Assembly: GCF_023100845.1 (NCBI RefSeq)
Contig: NZ_CP095864.1
Span: forward strand, 2,914,001-2,978,000
Length of the DNA stretch: 64,000 bases
Reading direction: 5' to 3'
From: Gordonia sp. PP30
Lineage (GTDB): Bacteria > Actinomycetota > Actinomycetes > Mycobacteriales > Mycobacteriaceae
In this document: in pieces, positions 9,297 to 18,556 of the stretch
Layout: each line of letters starts with the position of its first letter
How positions within the stretch are numbered: position 1 is the stretch's first letter
Program-made: the position numbers and the translations under genes
The notes under the pieces: model-generated
Databases searched by the model: none
Told to the model about the DNA's origin: nothing
Seen by the model: only the letters and a program-made list of their open reading frames with translations

Positions 9297-9890
9297 TCAG
9301 GCGGGCCGCACCGCGGTGAAGGTCATCAGCTGCCCGAGAGCCTTCGAGTGCACCTGAACGTCGCCGAAGCCGATGCGGGTCAGTTCCTCGCGGAGTTCGC
9401 CGGGGTCGATCAACAGGTACTCCGACCGGGTGACTCCGTGGAGCACGTCGCCGAGGACGGCGCGCGACAGGTCGTACCCGACCAGGCGGCCACCCGGCCT
9501 CAGCGCGCCGAACGCCTTCTCCAGCAACGGTTTCCACTCGATCACGTGGTGCAGCATCAGCCACGCGCAGACGACGTCCACCGATCCCGGATCGACCGGC
9601 AGCGCGGGACCGTCGGTCAGCACCACCTCGGCCCGGTCGCCGTGCCGGGCCAGTCGTGCGCCGGCGCTGCGGACCATCGCCGGATCCACGTCGACCAGGA
9701 CCAGCTTCTCGATCTCCGCATGGTCGCGGAGCAGCCGATCGGCCATGGTCCCGGCGCCCCCGCCGAGTTCCAGGACCGTCCCCGACCAGTCGTAGTCGTC
9801 ATCGATCAGCGGCAGGATCACCCAGTCCGCGACCATCCCCCACGGCGCCGAGCGGCAGAAGATCCCCTCGAACGACGACATCACACTCAT
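9297..9890 (-). CDS. Class I SAM-dependent methyltransferase
   Basis: 197 residues from the ATG at 9890, chosen because GGAGGA sits 4 nt upstream; longer starts at 9902 and 9908 lack this. Motif I is VLELGGGAGTMADRL, the acidic end of strand 2 is VLVDVDPAM, and motif III is GGRLVGYDLS. The fold is a methyltransf_11/25 small-molecule methyltransferase. No second domain indicates the substrate. It converges on the DUF222 gene and is divergent from the protease gene. Confidence 0.85.
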   Translation of the reverse strand: MSVMSSFEGIFCRSAPWGMVADWVILPLIDDDYDWSGTVLELGGGAGTMADRLLRDHAEIEKLVLVDVDPAMVRSAGARLARHGDRAEVVLTDGPALPVDPGSVDVVCAWLMLHHVIEWKPLLEKAFGALRPGGRLVGYDLSRAVLGDVLHGVTRSEYLLIDPGELREELTRIGFGDVQVHSKALGQLMTFTAVRPA

Positions 9891-10100
9891 GAGTTCCTCC
9901 ATCCTCATTCACCCAGACGGTAGCCAGTGCCCCGCGACTCGCGCGCGAGTGGGCGCCGCGACGGCGCATCGCGAGGTGCGGACCGCGTCGGTCCCGCCCG
10001 GTGTCGCCGGTCACTGCTATGCTCACCTGCAATGTCGGGAAGAACGGTTTGTTTCTCGTCCGGCAGCCATCCGCTTGACTGTTTTCCTTGGGAGATCCAC

Positions 10101-10796
10101 ATGACCTTGTTCCGGCGCGCCCTGGTGGGCCTGATCCTGACGCTGCTGACCCTGGTGCCCGGCGCACTCGTGGCAGCGAAGGCGGAGGCCGCACCGAAGG
10201 CCGTGGTCGGCGGTGGCACCGCGATCGTGCTCGGCGGCAAGGCGGCGTGCACCATGACCGCCGTCGGCCGGGACCGTACCGGTCAGCTCGTCGGGCTCAC
10301 CGCCGGTCACTGCGGCAAGCCGGGCGATCTGGTCTACGCCGAGCGCCAGCGCAGCGCCGGCAACATCGGGCGCGTCGCGCTGACCAGCTCGAAGTACGAC
10401 GCCGCCGTGATCGCCCTGGACGCCAACCGCGTCCGCCCGGTCCGCACCGTCGGAGGTGCCACCATCCGCGGTGTCGGCCGCATGCCCGGCTTCGGTGCGA
10501 ACGTCTGCAAGCAGGGCCGGACCACCGGCTTCACCTGCGGCCCGGTGCTCGACGCCAACGGTCTCCAGTCGAGCAGCTACGTGTGCGGCAACTCCGGCGA
10601 CTCCGGCGCCCCGGTCCTGCAGGGCAACCGGGTGGTCGGCATGCTGAACGGCCGCCAGTACGTCCTCGGCGTCGCGATCCACTGCGTGAACCCGGCGTTC
10701 CCGGTCTTCACCCCGATGGTCGCCACCAACATGACCGACATCGTCGCCTCGCTCAACCGCTACGGCAAGATCGGCGCCGGCTTCCGCCCGATCTAA
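10101..10796 (+). CDS. Secreted trypsin-like serine protease (S1 family)
   Basis: 231 residues. The Sec signal peptide (MTLFRRALVG... with a hydrophobic core) ends near AEA-APK. Catalytic triad visible: H70 in TAGHCG, D100 in KYDAAV, S168 in GNSGDSGAP. Cysteines pair plausibly around the His loop and the Ser loop, as in streptogrisin-type S1 proteases. Oddity: streptogrisins usually carry a long pro-domain, but here the mature-like AVVGGGTAI follows the signal almost directly, so either folding needs no pro-region or this is the shorter actinobacterial S1 subfamily. It ends at a strong hairpin terminator. Confidence 0.9.
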   Translation: MTLFRRALVGLILTLLTLVPGALVAAKAEAAPKAVVGGGTAIVLGGKAACTMTAVGRDRTGQLVGLTAGHCGKPGDLVYAERQRSAGNIGRVALTSSKYDAAVIALDANRVRPVRTVGGATIRGVGRMPGFGANVCKQGRTTGFTCGPVLDANGLQSSSYVCGNSGDSGAPVLQGNRVVGMLNGRQYVLGVAIHCVNPAFPVFTPMVATNMTDIVASLNRYGKIGAGFRPI

Positions 10797-10807
10797 TCGA
10801 CCTCTGA

Positions 10808-10843
10808 ACAATCGCCCCGGCGCTCCCGCGCCGGGGCGATTGT
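10808..10843 (+). terminator. Intrinsic terminator hairpin after protease gene
   Basis: Perfect 16-bp stem: the left arm 10808-10823 pairs with the right arm 10828-10843 around the loop TCCC. It starts 12 nt after the protease stop. The downstream tract is not T-rich, as is common in actinobacteria. Confidence 0.85.
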
Positions 10844-10891
10844 CGTTCTGCCGGTCGAGCTCCATACCGGTCGGGCTCCCACGCCGGTCGA

Positions 10892-10929
10892 GGTCTCGAC
10901 TTCGCTCGACCAACATCTCAGTCGAGACC
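10892..10929 (+). repeat. REP-like palindromic element, intergenic copy
   Basis: GGTCTCGACT at 10892-10901 and AGTCGAGACC at 10920-10929 form a perfect 10-bp inverted repeat around an 18-nt centre. It lies between the protease terminator and the convergent metallophosphoesterase gene. It is the best-preserved copy in the window. Confidence 0.85.
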
Positions 10930-10959
10930 ACCCACCCGGACGGGCGCGGCCATCTCGTC

Positions 10960-11529
10960 TCACCCACCTGGCCGCATCAACTCGCCCAGTTCCTCCTCCG
11001 TCGCCGGCCCGAGATCCCACGCCTCCAACGACACGCACAGCGAGCGCTCCCCGGACCGTCGTTCCTCCCCATGCGTGTGCCCGTGGATCAGCCACATCCC
11101 GAGATCCGGCAGCTGGTATTGCGCGAACTGGTCGCGGTCGTACCGATCCGGAGTGCCGACGTACGGGAAGTGGCTGAGCAGCGCCCCGTTGCCTCCGATC
11201 TTCACCCGCGCGAACTGCTGGACCGACTCGAACACCGCCGCATACGCAGCGAAGTGACGCTGCGCGCCGCGGTACATCGGGTGCGCCGGATCGTGGTTGC
11301 CGGTCACCGCGTGCATCCGCACCGCGAGCCCAGACAACTGCCCGAGGGCCGACTCCATGCTCGCGACCCCGCCGGAGCAGATGTCACCCAGCACCCACAG
11401 CTCGTCATCGGCACCGAGTTCCGCGAGCCGGCCGATCACGGCGGCGTCGTGCTCCGCCACCGACCCGAATCCGCGAAGCTCCGCGAGCTTGGGGTGCTGA
11501 AGGTGCAGGTCGGCCGTGAAATAGCGCAC
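10960..11529 (-). CDS. Metallophosphoesterase family protein
   Basis: 189 residues from a GTG at 11529; an upstream in-frame extension would overlap the divergent helicase gene and was rejected. Metal-binding motifs in order: DLHLQH, LGDICSGG, TGNHD, LSHFPYVG and IHGHTHGE, the calcineurin-like dimetal set. Small single-domain phosphoesterases of this kind hydrolyse phosphodiesters or nucleotides; the substrate is not predictable here. Divergent from the DUF4011 helicase across a 222-bp gap, so it could share regulation with that module. Confidence 0.85.
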   Translation of the reverse strand: MRYFTADLHLQHPKLAELRGFGSVAEHDAAVIGRLAELGADDELWVLGDICSGGVASMESALGQLSGLAVRMHAVTGNHDPAHPMYRGAQRHFAAYAAVFESVQQFARVKIGGNGALLSHFPYVGTPDRYDRDQFAQYQLPDLGMWLIHGHTHGEERRSGERSLCVSLEAWDLGPATEEELGELMRPGG

Positions 11530-11751
11530 CCCCAGAGTGTGCTCCCACACTGTCGGCGGCGCCAATGGAATTCTCGGATGACCCGGCGGCGCGACACCCC
11601 GCCACGCGTGCGAAGGCAGCACGTATGGCCGACGCCCGGACTCCTCCGCGAAGTGACTGCCGTCTCGATTGTCCGGACCTGCCTCTACCATCATCACGCA
11701 GGACCGTGAGCGGACATCGATCGCCGCTCGCGCCGAGGGGAAAGGCACGCC

Positions 11752-14700
11752 ATGCCAGATAAGATGCTGATCGCGGTCCACGAACAGGAAGCACCCGGCA
11801 TCACGCTGTCCGTCACCGCGCACCCGATCGTCAATCTCGCCCTCGTGCACAACGGCGTCCCCGTCATTCAGCAGATCGCCGTCACTAATACCGGTGGCGA
11901 GCCGCTGTCCGGCCTTCGGGTGGTGGCGCACATCGACGGCCTTCTCGGCGACGACACACCCGAATGGTCCGCGGTCCTGCCGGCCGTTCCGCCCGGGGCC
12001 ACGCTCGGGCATGAACTGATCAGGGAGTTGGTTCCCGCCCGGGCGCATCTCGATTCTCTCCGGGAGGCGTACGACGCGACGCTGCGCGTCAGCGTGCAAC
12101 ACGACGACGCGGAAGTGCTCCAGATCGCTGCCCCGCTCACCGTCCTCGCCGCGAGCGAATGGTTCGCGGCGCCCTTCTGCTTCGAGTCGCTCGCGTCATT
12201 CGTCGAGCCGAACTCCCCGGCGGTCACCGCGGTGCTCAGCGATGCGGCCGCCATTCTCGCCGCGCAAACCGGCGACAGTTCCCTGCAGGGCTATCAGTCG
12301 GGCCCGAAACGCGCGGGCCTCATCGCGGCCGCGATCTACGCAGCGCTGGCGGCACGGGATATCCGTTACATCAATCCGCCCGCGTCGTTCGAGCAGTCGG
12401 GACAGAAAGTGCGGACACCGGCGCAGGTGATAGACGACCGGATGGGAACCTGCCTGGACCTGTCCGCCACATATGCCGCCTGTCTCGAACAATCGGGGCT
12501 GTACCCACTGCTCTGGGTGATCCGAGGGCACGCCTTCGTCGGATTCTTGCGCGAGGCGGCCACCCTCGCCGCTCCACTGGTACTAGAACCGAACAAGATG
12601 CTCAACCTCGCGGAGTCCGGCCGTGCGGTGATCCTCGAAGCCGCGTTCTACGGCGGCGCCGAGGCGCCGACATTCCGCGAAGCCACAGAATTCGCCCGGC
12701 GCTACCTCGGAGATCCGGGACGGCTGTGGTTCGTGCTCGACGTCGCCGCGGCCCGTCGCGCCGGCGTGAAGCCACTTCCGCGTTCCGGGCAGCTCGACTC
12801 GTCCATCACCGATGCGCCGCGCCGGAAGCCGGCGGCGGCAGACCTGAGCCTGCCCGGAACGCTCACCGAGATCCGTGATACCGATCAGGTACTCGACACC
12901 ACCGACCGCGCCCCGGTGCGTGTCAAGCGATGGAAGAGCGCCCTGCTCGATCTGAGCACCAGGAACCGCCTGCTCAATCTGCGGCCGTCACGCGAGGTGA
13001 TTCCGCTGATGATCCCGCCCGAGGGACTGCCCATTCTCGATGACCTGGTGCATGCGGGAAAGAAGATCACCCTCCGGCCGGGCGACGACTTCTCCGGGGT
13101 TCAGGTCCTCTCCGGCGTGAGATCAGCCCACGATCTCGACCCGGCAGAGGTGCGTTCACTGCTGACCGGCCGCCGCGAACTCTTCAGCGCAGTCAGTAGC
13201 GAGCGGTACACGAGCACCTTCAAATACCTGCAACGCACCGCACGCACACTGCTCGAAGAGACCGGCAGCACCAATCTCTACATGACCTTCGGCTCGCTCA
13301 TCCATCACACGGCGTCCGGCAAGGAAGCACCCGCGCCGCTGTTCGTGCTTCCGGTTCGAGTGGTCGGGGGCACCGGGAACAGCCGGTTCGAGGTCCTGGT
13401 CGACACGACCGGAATCGCCGCGCCGAACCACTGCCTGATCGAATGGCTCCGGGTGGTGCACAACGTGGCGATTCCGGCGCTGTCGTCACCTCCCACCGAC
13501 GACAGCGGCATCGACATCCGGGCCGCGCTGAGCCAGATCCGGCAGGGACTGATCGACAACGACCTCGACTTCCGGATCGACGAGACCGCGACGATCGCGA
13601 TCTGCAAGTTCGGAACCCTCGGCCTGTGGCAGGACCTCCAGCTGCACTGGGATCAGCTCGCCGCCAGTCCCCTGGTCCACCACCTGGTGTATCAGGCGGG
13701 CTCCACCTTCGTCGATCCGGGAGCGACCAGCGACCTCCCCCTCGGGGCGATCGACATCGACGAGACCGGTCATCCCCTGCCGGTGCCGTACGACGGCTCG
13801 CAGCTGAAGGCGATCGAGGCCTCCGCCCAGGGACGCACGTTCGTCCTCGAAGGCCCGCCGGGCACCGGCAAGTCCCAGACCATCACCAACCTCATCGCAC
13901 GCAATCTCGCAGCGGGGCGGACGGTGCTGTTCGTCGCCGAGAAGCAGGCCGCGCTCGACGTGGTCCGGCGGCGGCTCGACGCCGTTGGACTCGCGCCGTT
14001 CACGCTCGACCTCCATGGCACGGCGCAGAAGTCCGCGAATATCCGGCAGCAGCTCAAGGACTCGCTCGAATTCCGCGGCGAACACAACCAGCGCCGCTGG
14101 GATACGAGCGTCGCGCTGTGGAAGTCGAGGCATCGCCGGCTGGCCGACTACCCGTCTGCCGTTCACGCGCCGAACAACACCGGTGACTCACTCTGGGAGG
14201 CCGCCGATTTCGTCGCCGCGTCGCCGGACGTGCCGTACTACTCGCTCCCCAGCGCATTCGTCCGCACCTGCACCGACGCCGAATTGAGCTCCGTCCGCGA
14301 CGCCCTCAGCGAGTTCTCCCGGACCGCCTTGCCGAGCGACTTGGTCACCGACAGCCCCTGGACGCTCGCCGTCTCGATCGACGACCAGGCGCTGCCCGGC
14401 TCCCTCCACCGCCTTCAGTCGGCGTTCGACCAGGTCACCGGGGACGACTGCGCCCTGCGCATCGCCTCCACCCTCGACGATCCGGCGAAGCTGGCCATCG
14501 CCGGCGAGTGGCTGAACCGCCAGGGGCCCGGCGATCCGTTGACGCCCGCTGACCTGGCCGAACTGAGCACGCAGGAGTGGCGGAACCGCCGAGACGCCGC
14601 CTGGACCCGGTTCCGCACTTTCCGGTCGAGTTCCGCCGAACTCACTCGTTACTTCCACACCACCTTCCTCGACCGCGGCGATCATGGGGCACTGATCCAG

Positions 14701-17700
14701 CTCATCGCGGACGCCTCGTCCGGTGTGCTCCGCAAGAAGAAGAGGCAGGAGGAAGCGGTTGTCGCGCTGCGCGCCACCCTGCACCCGGGCGTCGACCTCC
14801 CACTCGCGCACGCCCAGCACCTGCTGACCTATGTCCCATCAGTTCGCGCCGAGCGCACCGAGGTGCAGACGATCTTCCGCTCGGTATACGGACGCTCCCT
14901 GCCCACGACCTGGGATCCGGCCGATCCGGCCGCCGACCACCAATTGCAGGCGATGCTGTCCCGCTTGCGCATAGTCTTCGAGTTCAGCAGCGACCACGCC
15001 GAGGTCTGGACCGCGGTCAACGACGCCGGTCGCCCGGCGCCGACCACCGGCGAAACGCTGCGCCAGACAGCGGCAGCGTGGACCGACTGGGCCCGGGTCC
15101 TCGGCTGCACCGACGCCGCACAGCAACGATGGCGCGCAGGCCGGGCATGGCTCGCCGCCTGGCGCGAATCGCAGCCGGTGTGGGTCGCCGACGTCCAGCA
15201 GTCTGGGGCGTCGATCCCCTGCCGCCGGACCCGGTTGCAGCAGCAGCTGATGCCGCTCCGAGCCGCCGGGCTCGGCGCGCTGGCCGACGCGCTGCTCACC
15301 GGCGCCGCCCCATACGCCGATGCCCCGCTCCGGTTCGACGCCGGGATCGCGCACACGTCGATCGCCGAGCGCCTCGATTCCGGCGGGCTGACCGACTTCG
15401 CCCCGACCGTCCAGAACGGCCACGTCGCCGACTTCGTCGCCGCGTCGCACGACATGCGCGATCTGCTGGCCGGCGCACTCTCGGCCAGGCTCGCCGAGCG
15501 CCGTCCGTTCGACCCGTCGAGACTGACCGGCAAGTTCGGCACACTGCGCCGCGCCCTCGACGGCAAGCGGAACGCGATGTCGGTGCGGAATCTGGTACGC
15601 GAATTCGGACCCGAGATCCTGTCGGCCGCACCGTGCTTCCTGGTGAGCCCGTCGTCCCTCGCACAGTATGTCGCTCCGGGATCCATCGAGTTCGACGTGG
15701 TCGTCTTCGATGAGGCCTCACAGGTGACGGTGGCGCAGGCGGTGGGTGCACTCGGTCGCGCACGCTCAGCGGTCATCGTCGGCGATTCCAAGCAGATGCC
15801 GCCCACCTCGATCGGCATGGTGAGCAGTGCCGATGGGTCCGCCGATGACGACGATGACGCCGACACCGCACCCGAGGATCTCGACAGCATCCTCACCGAA
15901 GCCGTCGAATCGGGCATCGAACGGCTGCAACTGAACTGGCACTACCGCAGCCAGGACGAGTCGCTGATCGCCTTCTCCAACGAGAAGTACTACGACGCCA
16001 AGCTCGCCAGCCTGCCGAGTCCGGGGCGCCGCGAGGACGCCGGCGTCGAGTTCCGGCGGGTAAATGGGCACTTCAACCGCGAGGACAAGAAGACCGAATT
16101 CCGGACCAACCGCGTGGAGGCAGAAGCGATCGTCACCGAGATCGAACGGCTGGTCGCCGCCGAGACGCCGCAGCAGAGTATCGGCGTGGTCACCTTCAAC
16201 AGGCAGCAGCAGGATCTGATCCTGAATCTGCTGGAGGGCAGCAAGAATCCGGTGATCGGCCGGCTCCTCGCCCCCGACACCGTCGACGGACTCTTCGTCA
16301 AGAACCTGGAGAACGTGCAGGGTGACGAGCGCGACGTGATCCTTTTCTCGACCGCATTCGCCAAGCCCGCGGGCAAAGACCAGCTGCCACTGAACTTCGG
16401 TCCGCTCAGTCGCGCCGGCGGCGAGAAACGCCTCAACGTCGCCATCACCCGCGCACGGCGGAAGGTGGTGATGTTCTCCTCGTTCGATCCGGCCGACATC
16501 GATCTCGGCCGCACCTCGTCGGTCGGCCTCGCCCACCTGCGCGGGTACATGGAAGCCGCGATCGCACAGACCGCCGGCACCTCCGTCCGCACCGACCGCC
16601 CGCAGAGCGCACTCGAGATCGACCTCACCGGTGCCCTGAGGAAGGCCGGCCTCGATGTTCAGCCGAACTACGGTATGTCCGAGTTCGTCGTCGACATCGC
16701 GGTGAAGGCACCCGGTTCGCCCGAATGGCAGGTCGCCATCATGCTCGATGGCCCGCGCTGGCGCGATCGCGAGACCGTCACCGATCGAGATGTGATGCCC
16801 GGGCTGCTGGAAACGCTGATGTCCTGGGACTCAGTGGTGCGAGTGTGGCTACCGGAGTGGCTGAAAGACCCGGCCGGAGTGGTCGATCGAGTCCGCGGTG
16901 CCGTCGACACCGCCGAGGCCGAGCGACTCGACCGCGAGGCCGCGGCCGCATCCGCGGCGGCCACCTCGGCGGATCCGGTGGAAATCCCGGCCCCGCAGCC
17001 GCCCGAACCGGCGAGGGTCGGGGACCAGTCGGGTGGTGCCCCTCTCGACCGGGAGAACATTGGCGGCGTCTCCGTCGTTCATGCCGGCGCGTTGCCGGGT
17101 TCCGGCCCAGCAGCGAACGTCGATATCGAACCGCAGTCGCTGAAGGTCGCCTCGGTGACCGCGGAATCCCTCCCGCCGTTGGAGATTCGCGATGCGCAGA
17201 CCCCGGCCGAGTCTCCTCATGCCGTTCCCTACGAGTCGCTGCCCGACACCCCGCTGGGCACCCGAGAAGAACTCGATGGAACCGGCTCGGGGACCCTGCA
17301 AGCCACCATCCGGACGGCGCTGCAGCAAACCATCGACATCGAAGGTCCGATCGAGCTCGACGCGCTCTGCTCGCGCGTGGTGCGGCGCTTCGGACTGAAG
17401 CGTGCGACCGGTCCACGGACAGCCTTCGTCGTCGGTTTGGTTCCCTCGAATCTGATCCACAAGGATCCGCTGGGGTCGTTCGTGTGGCCCGCGTCCCGCG
17501 ACCCGAAGACCTGGCGCGTCTTCCGCACTCCGGCGGGCGAGTCCAAGCGGCCGATCGACGAGATCGCACCGGAGGAGTTCATCAATGCGCTCGTCTGGTC
17601 AGCAGCGCAGGACCCCGGCGAGTTCGAGCCGGTGGTGCGCAACGCGCTTCGCCAACTCGGCGTCAACCGACTCACGGACGGCATCCGAGACCGTGCGCGC

Positions 17701-17769
17701 GCATGCCTCGGCCGCGCCGTCGAGGCCGGCCGGCTCCGGTTCGACGGCGGAGTCTATCGATCCGCATGA
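11752..17769 (+). CDS. DUF4011-type superfamily 1 helicase with nuclease-like and DUF3320 C-terminus
   Basis: 2005 residues, good site GGGAAAGG before the ATG. Order of parts: N-terminal beta-rich region; a transglutaminase-like segment with C234 (MGTCLDLS) and H260 (RGHAF); DUF4011 (KRWKSALLDLSTRNRLLNL, about 390-410); SF1 helicase with Walker A GPPGTGKS (701-708), Walker B FDEASQ (1319-1324), LNWHYRSQ (1394-1401) and VAITRARR (1563-1570); a Vsr/DUF559-like fold at about 1618-1710; a Pro/Ala linker; DUF3320 winged-helix region (about 1840-2005). In the nuclease-like part D1648 is kept, but the usual Glu of I-E-C-D-G is M1664 (IMLDG), so cleavage activity is doubtful. From memory, this architecture matches the single-gene anti-phage candidate called Hhe. 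The next gene carries a separate nuclease-like motif. Confidence 0.9.
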   Translation: MPDKMLIAVHEQEAPGITLSVTAHPIVNLALVHNGVPVIQQIAVTNTGGEPLSGLRVVAHIDGLLGDDTPEWSAVLPAVPPGATLGHELIRELVPARAHLDSLREAYDATLRVSVQHDDAEVLQIAAPLTVLAASEWFAAPFCFESLASFVEPNSPAVTAVLSDAAAILAAQTGDSSLQGYQSGPKRAGLIAAAIYAALAARDIRYINPPASFEQSGQKVRTPAQVIDDRMGTCLDLSATYAACLEQSGLYPLLWVIRGHAFVGFLREAATLAAPLVLEPNKMLNLAESGRAVILEAAFYGGAEAPTFREATEFARRYLGDPGRLWFVLDVAAARRAGVKPLPRSGQLDSSITDAPRRKPAAADLSLPGTLTEIRDTDQVLDTTDRAPVRVKRWKSALLDLSTRNRLLNLRPSREVIPLMIPPEGLPILDDLVHAGKKITLRPGDDFSGVQVLSGVRSAHDLDPAEVRSLLTGRRELFSAVSSERYTSTFKYLQRTARTLLEETGSTNLYMTFGSLIHHTASGKEAPAPLFVLPVRVVGGTGNSRFEVLVDTTGIAAPNHCLIEWLRVVHNVAIPALSSPPTDDSGIDIRAALSQIRQGLIDNDLDFRIDETATIAICKFGTLGLWQDLQLHWDQLAASPLVHHLVYQAGSTFVDPGATSDLPLGAIDIDETGHPLPVPYDGSQLKAIEASAQGRTFVLEGPPGTGKSQTITNLIARNLAAGRTVLFVAEKQAALDVVRRRLDAVGLAPFTLDLHGTAQKSANIRQQLKDSLEFRGEHNQRRWDTSVALWKSRHRRLADYPSAVHAPNNTGDSLWEAADFVAASPDVPYYSLPSAFVRTCTDAELSSVRDALSEFSRTALPSDLVTDSPWTLAVSIDDQALPGSLHRLQSAFDQVTGDDCALRIASTLDDPAKLAIAGEWLNRQGPGDPLTPADLAELSTQEWRNRRDAAWTRFRTFRSSSAELTRYFHTTFLDRGDHGALIQLIADASSGVLRKKKRQEEAVVALRATLHPGVDLPLAHAQHLLTYVPSVRAERTEVQTIFRSVYGRSLPTTWDPADPAADHQLQAMLSRLRIVFEFSSDHAEVWTAVNDAGRPAPTTGETLRQTAAAWTDWARVLGCTDAAQQRWRAGRAWLAAWRESQPVWVADVQQSGASIPCRRTRLQQQLMPLRAAGLGALADALLTGAAPYADAPLRFDAGIAHTSIAERLDSGGLTDFAPTVQNGHVADFVAASHDMRDLLAGALSARLAERRPFDPSRLTGKFGTLRRALDGKRNAMSVRNLVREFGPEILSAAPCFLVSPSSLAQYVAPGSIEFDVVVFDEASQVTVAQAVGALGRARSAVIVGDSKQMPPTSIGMVSSADGSADDDDDADTAPEDLDSILTEAVESGIERLQLNWHYRSQDESLIAFSNEKYYDAKLASLPSPGRREDAGVEFRRVNGHFNREDKKTEFRTNRVEAEAIVTEIERLVAAETPQQSIGVVTFNRQQQDLILNLLEGSKNPVIGRLLAPDTVDGLFVKNLENVQGDERDVILFSTAFAKPAGKDQLPLNFGPLSRAGGEKRLNVAITRARRKVVMFSSFDPADIDLGRTSSVGLAHLRGYMEAAIAQTAGTSVRTDRPQSALEIDLTGALRKAGLDVQPNYGMSEFVVDIAVKAPGSPEWQVAIMLDGPRWRDRETVTDRDVMPGLLETLMSWDSVVRVWLPEWLKDPAGVVDRVRGAVDTAEAERLDREAAAASAAATSADPVEIPAPQPPEPARVGDQSGGAPLDRENIGGVSVVHAGALPGSGPAANVDIEPQSLKVASVTAESLPPLEIRDAQTPAESPHAVPYESLPDTPLGTREELDGTGSGTLQATIRTALQQTIDIEGPIELDALCSRVVRRFGLKRATGPRTAFVVGLVPSNLIHKDPLGSFVWPASRDPKTWRVFRTPAGESKRPIDEIAPEEFINALVWSAAQDPGEFEPVVRNALRQLGVNRLTDGIRDRARACLGRAVEAGRLRFDGGVYRSA

Positions 17770-17875
17770 GTGTGTCGGCATAGGCCAGCGGCCCCAGCGC
17801 GTGAGGCTCTCCGGAGGCCGGCCGCGCGCCCAAAGTCATGCGGCGCTCGCCGCCCGGGGCGATGGTCGGCGACAA

Positions 17876-18553
17876 ATGCAGAATCCCTCATCAGATCGTG
17901 ACACCATCAGGCCGATGGACCCTTCACCGTCCCGAGTGCCGCCCGCGACCCTGAGTGCTCCGATCGCGGCGGTACCGCGCCGATCCGGAGACGAGCGAAT
18001 TCTCACCGCGAACCAGCCGCTCGGTCCCACCCTGCGTGACTTCTGGGCCTGGTCGTCGTCCGACCTGTTGAGCAACACCCTCCGCGGAGTTCTCGCCGAG
18101 TTCCTCGTCGGGACGGCCCTCGGATGTATCGGCGAGGATGACACCCGTCTCGAGTGGGATCAATACGACCTGAAGACCGCCGACGGGACCAGTATCGAAG
18201 TGAAGTCGACGGCGAGACTGCAATCGTGGGGACCGACGAAGCCCGGCTCGATGTCCTTCGGTATCGGAAGAACTCAGGCGTGGAACGCCCGGACCAACGA
18301 GTACAGCACGGAACGGAAGCGCCAAGCCGACGTCTACGTCTTCTGTGTCTTCATCGCCGACGACCGCACCGCCGCGAATCCGCTCGACACCGGCCAGTGG
18401 GAGTTCTACGTCGCCGCGACGCGGACGCTGGACGCACGATTCCCCGAACACAAGTCCATCGCGATCTCGACGCTGCGGGCCACCCCTGGGATTCAGGCCT
18501 GTGGATTCACTGCCCTCAAAGACGCCGTCACCGCCGCGAACACCGAACCCTGA
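17876..18553 (+). CDS. Putative PD-(D/E)XK-like nuclease partner of the DUF4011 helicase
   Basis: 225 residues from ATG 17876; ATG 17915 (212 residues) is equally possible since neither has a good ribosome site. A core segment reads D98 (QYDLK), nine residues, then E108-V-K110 (TSIEVKSTA). This is the D-x9-ExK spacing of PD-(D/E)XK nucleases, preceded by an N-terminal helix (FLVGTALG) and followed by a Q-containing helix. No family name recognised. It lies 106 bp after the helicase, same strand, and before a convergent gene, so the two probably form one unit. Lower GC at the third position than the neighbouring housekeeping genes hints at horizontal origin. Confidence 0.65.
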   Translation: MQNPSSDRDTIRPMDPSPSRVPPATLSAPIAAVPRRSGDERILTANQPLGPTLRDFWAWSSSDLLSNTLRGVLAEFLVGTALGCIGEDDTRLEWDQYDLKTADGTSIEVKSTARLQSWGPTKPGSMSFGIGRTQAWNARTNEYSTERKRQADVYVFCVFIADDRTAANPLDTGQWEFYVAATRTLDARFPEHKSIAISTLRATPGIQACGFTALKDAVTAANTEP

Positions 18554-18556
18554 AAT

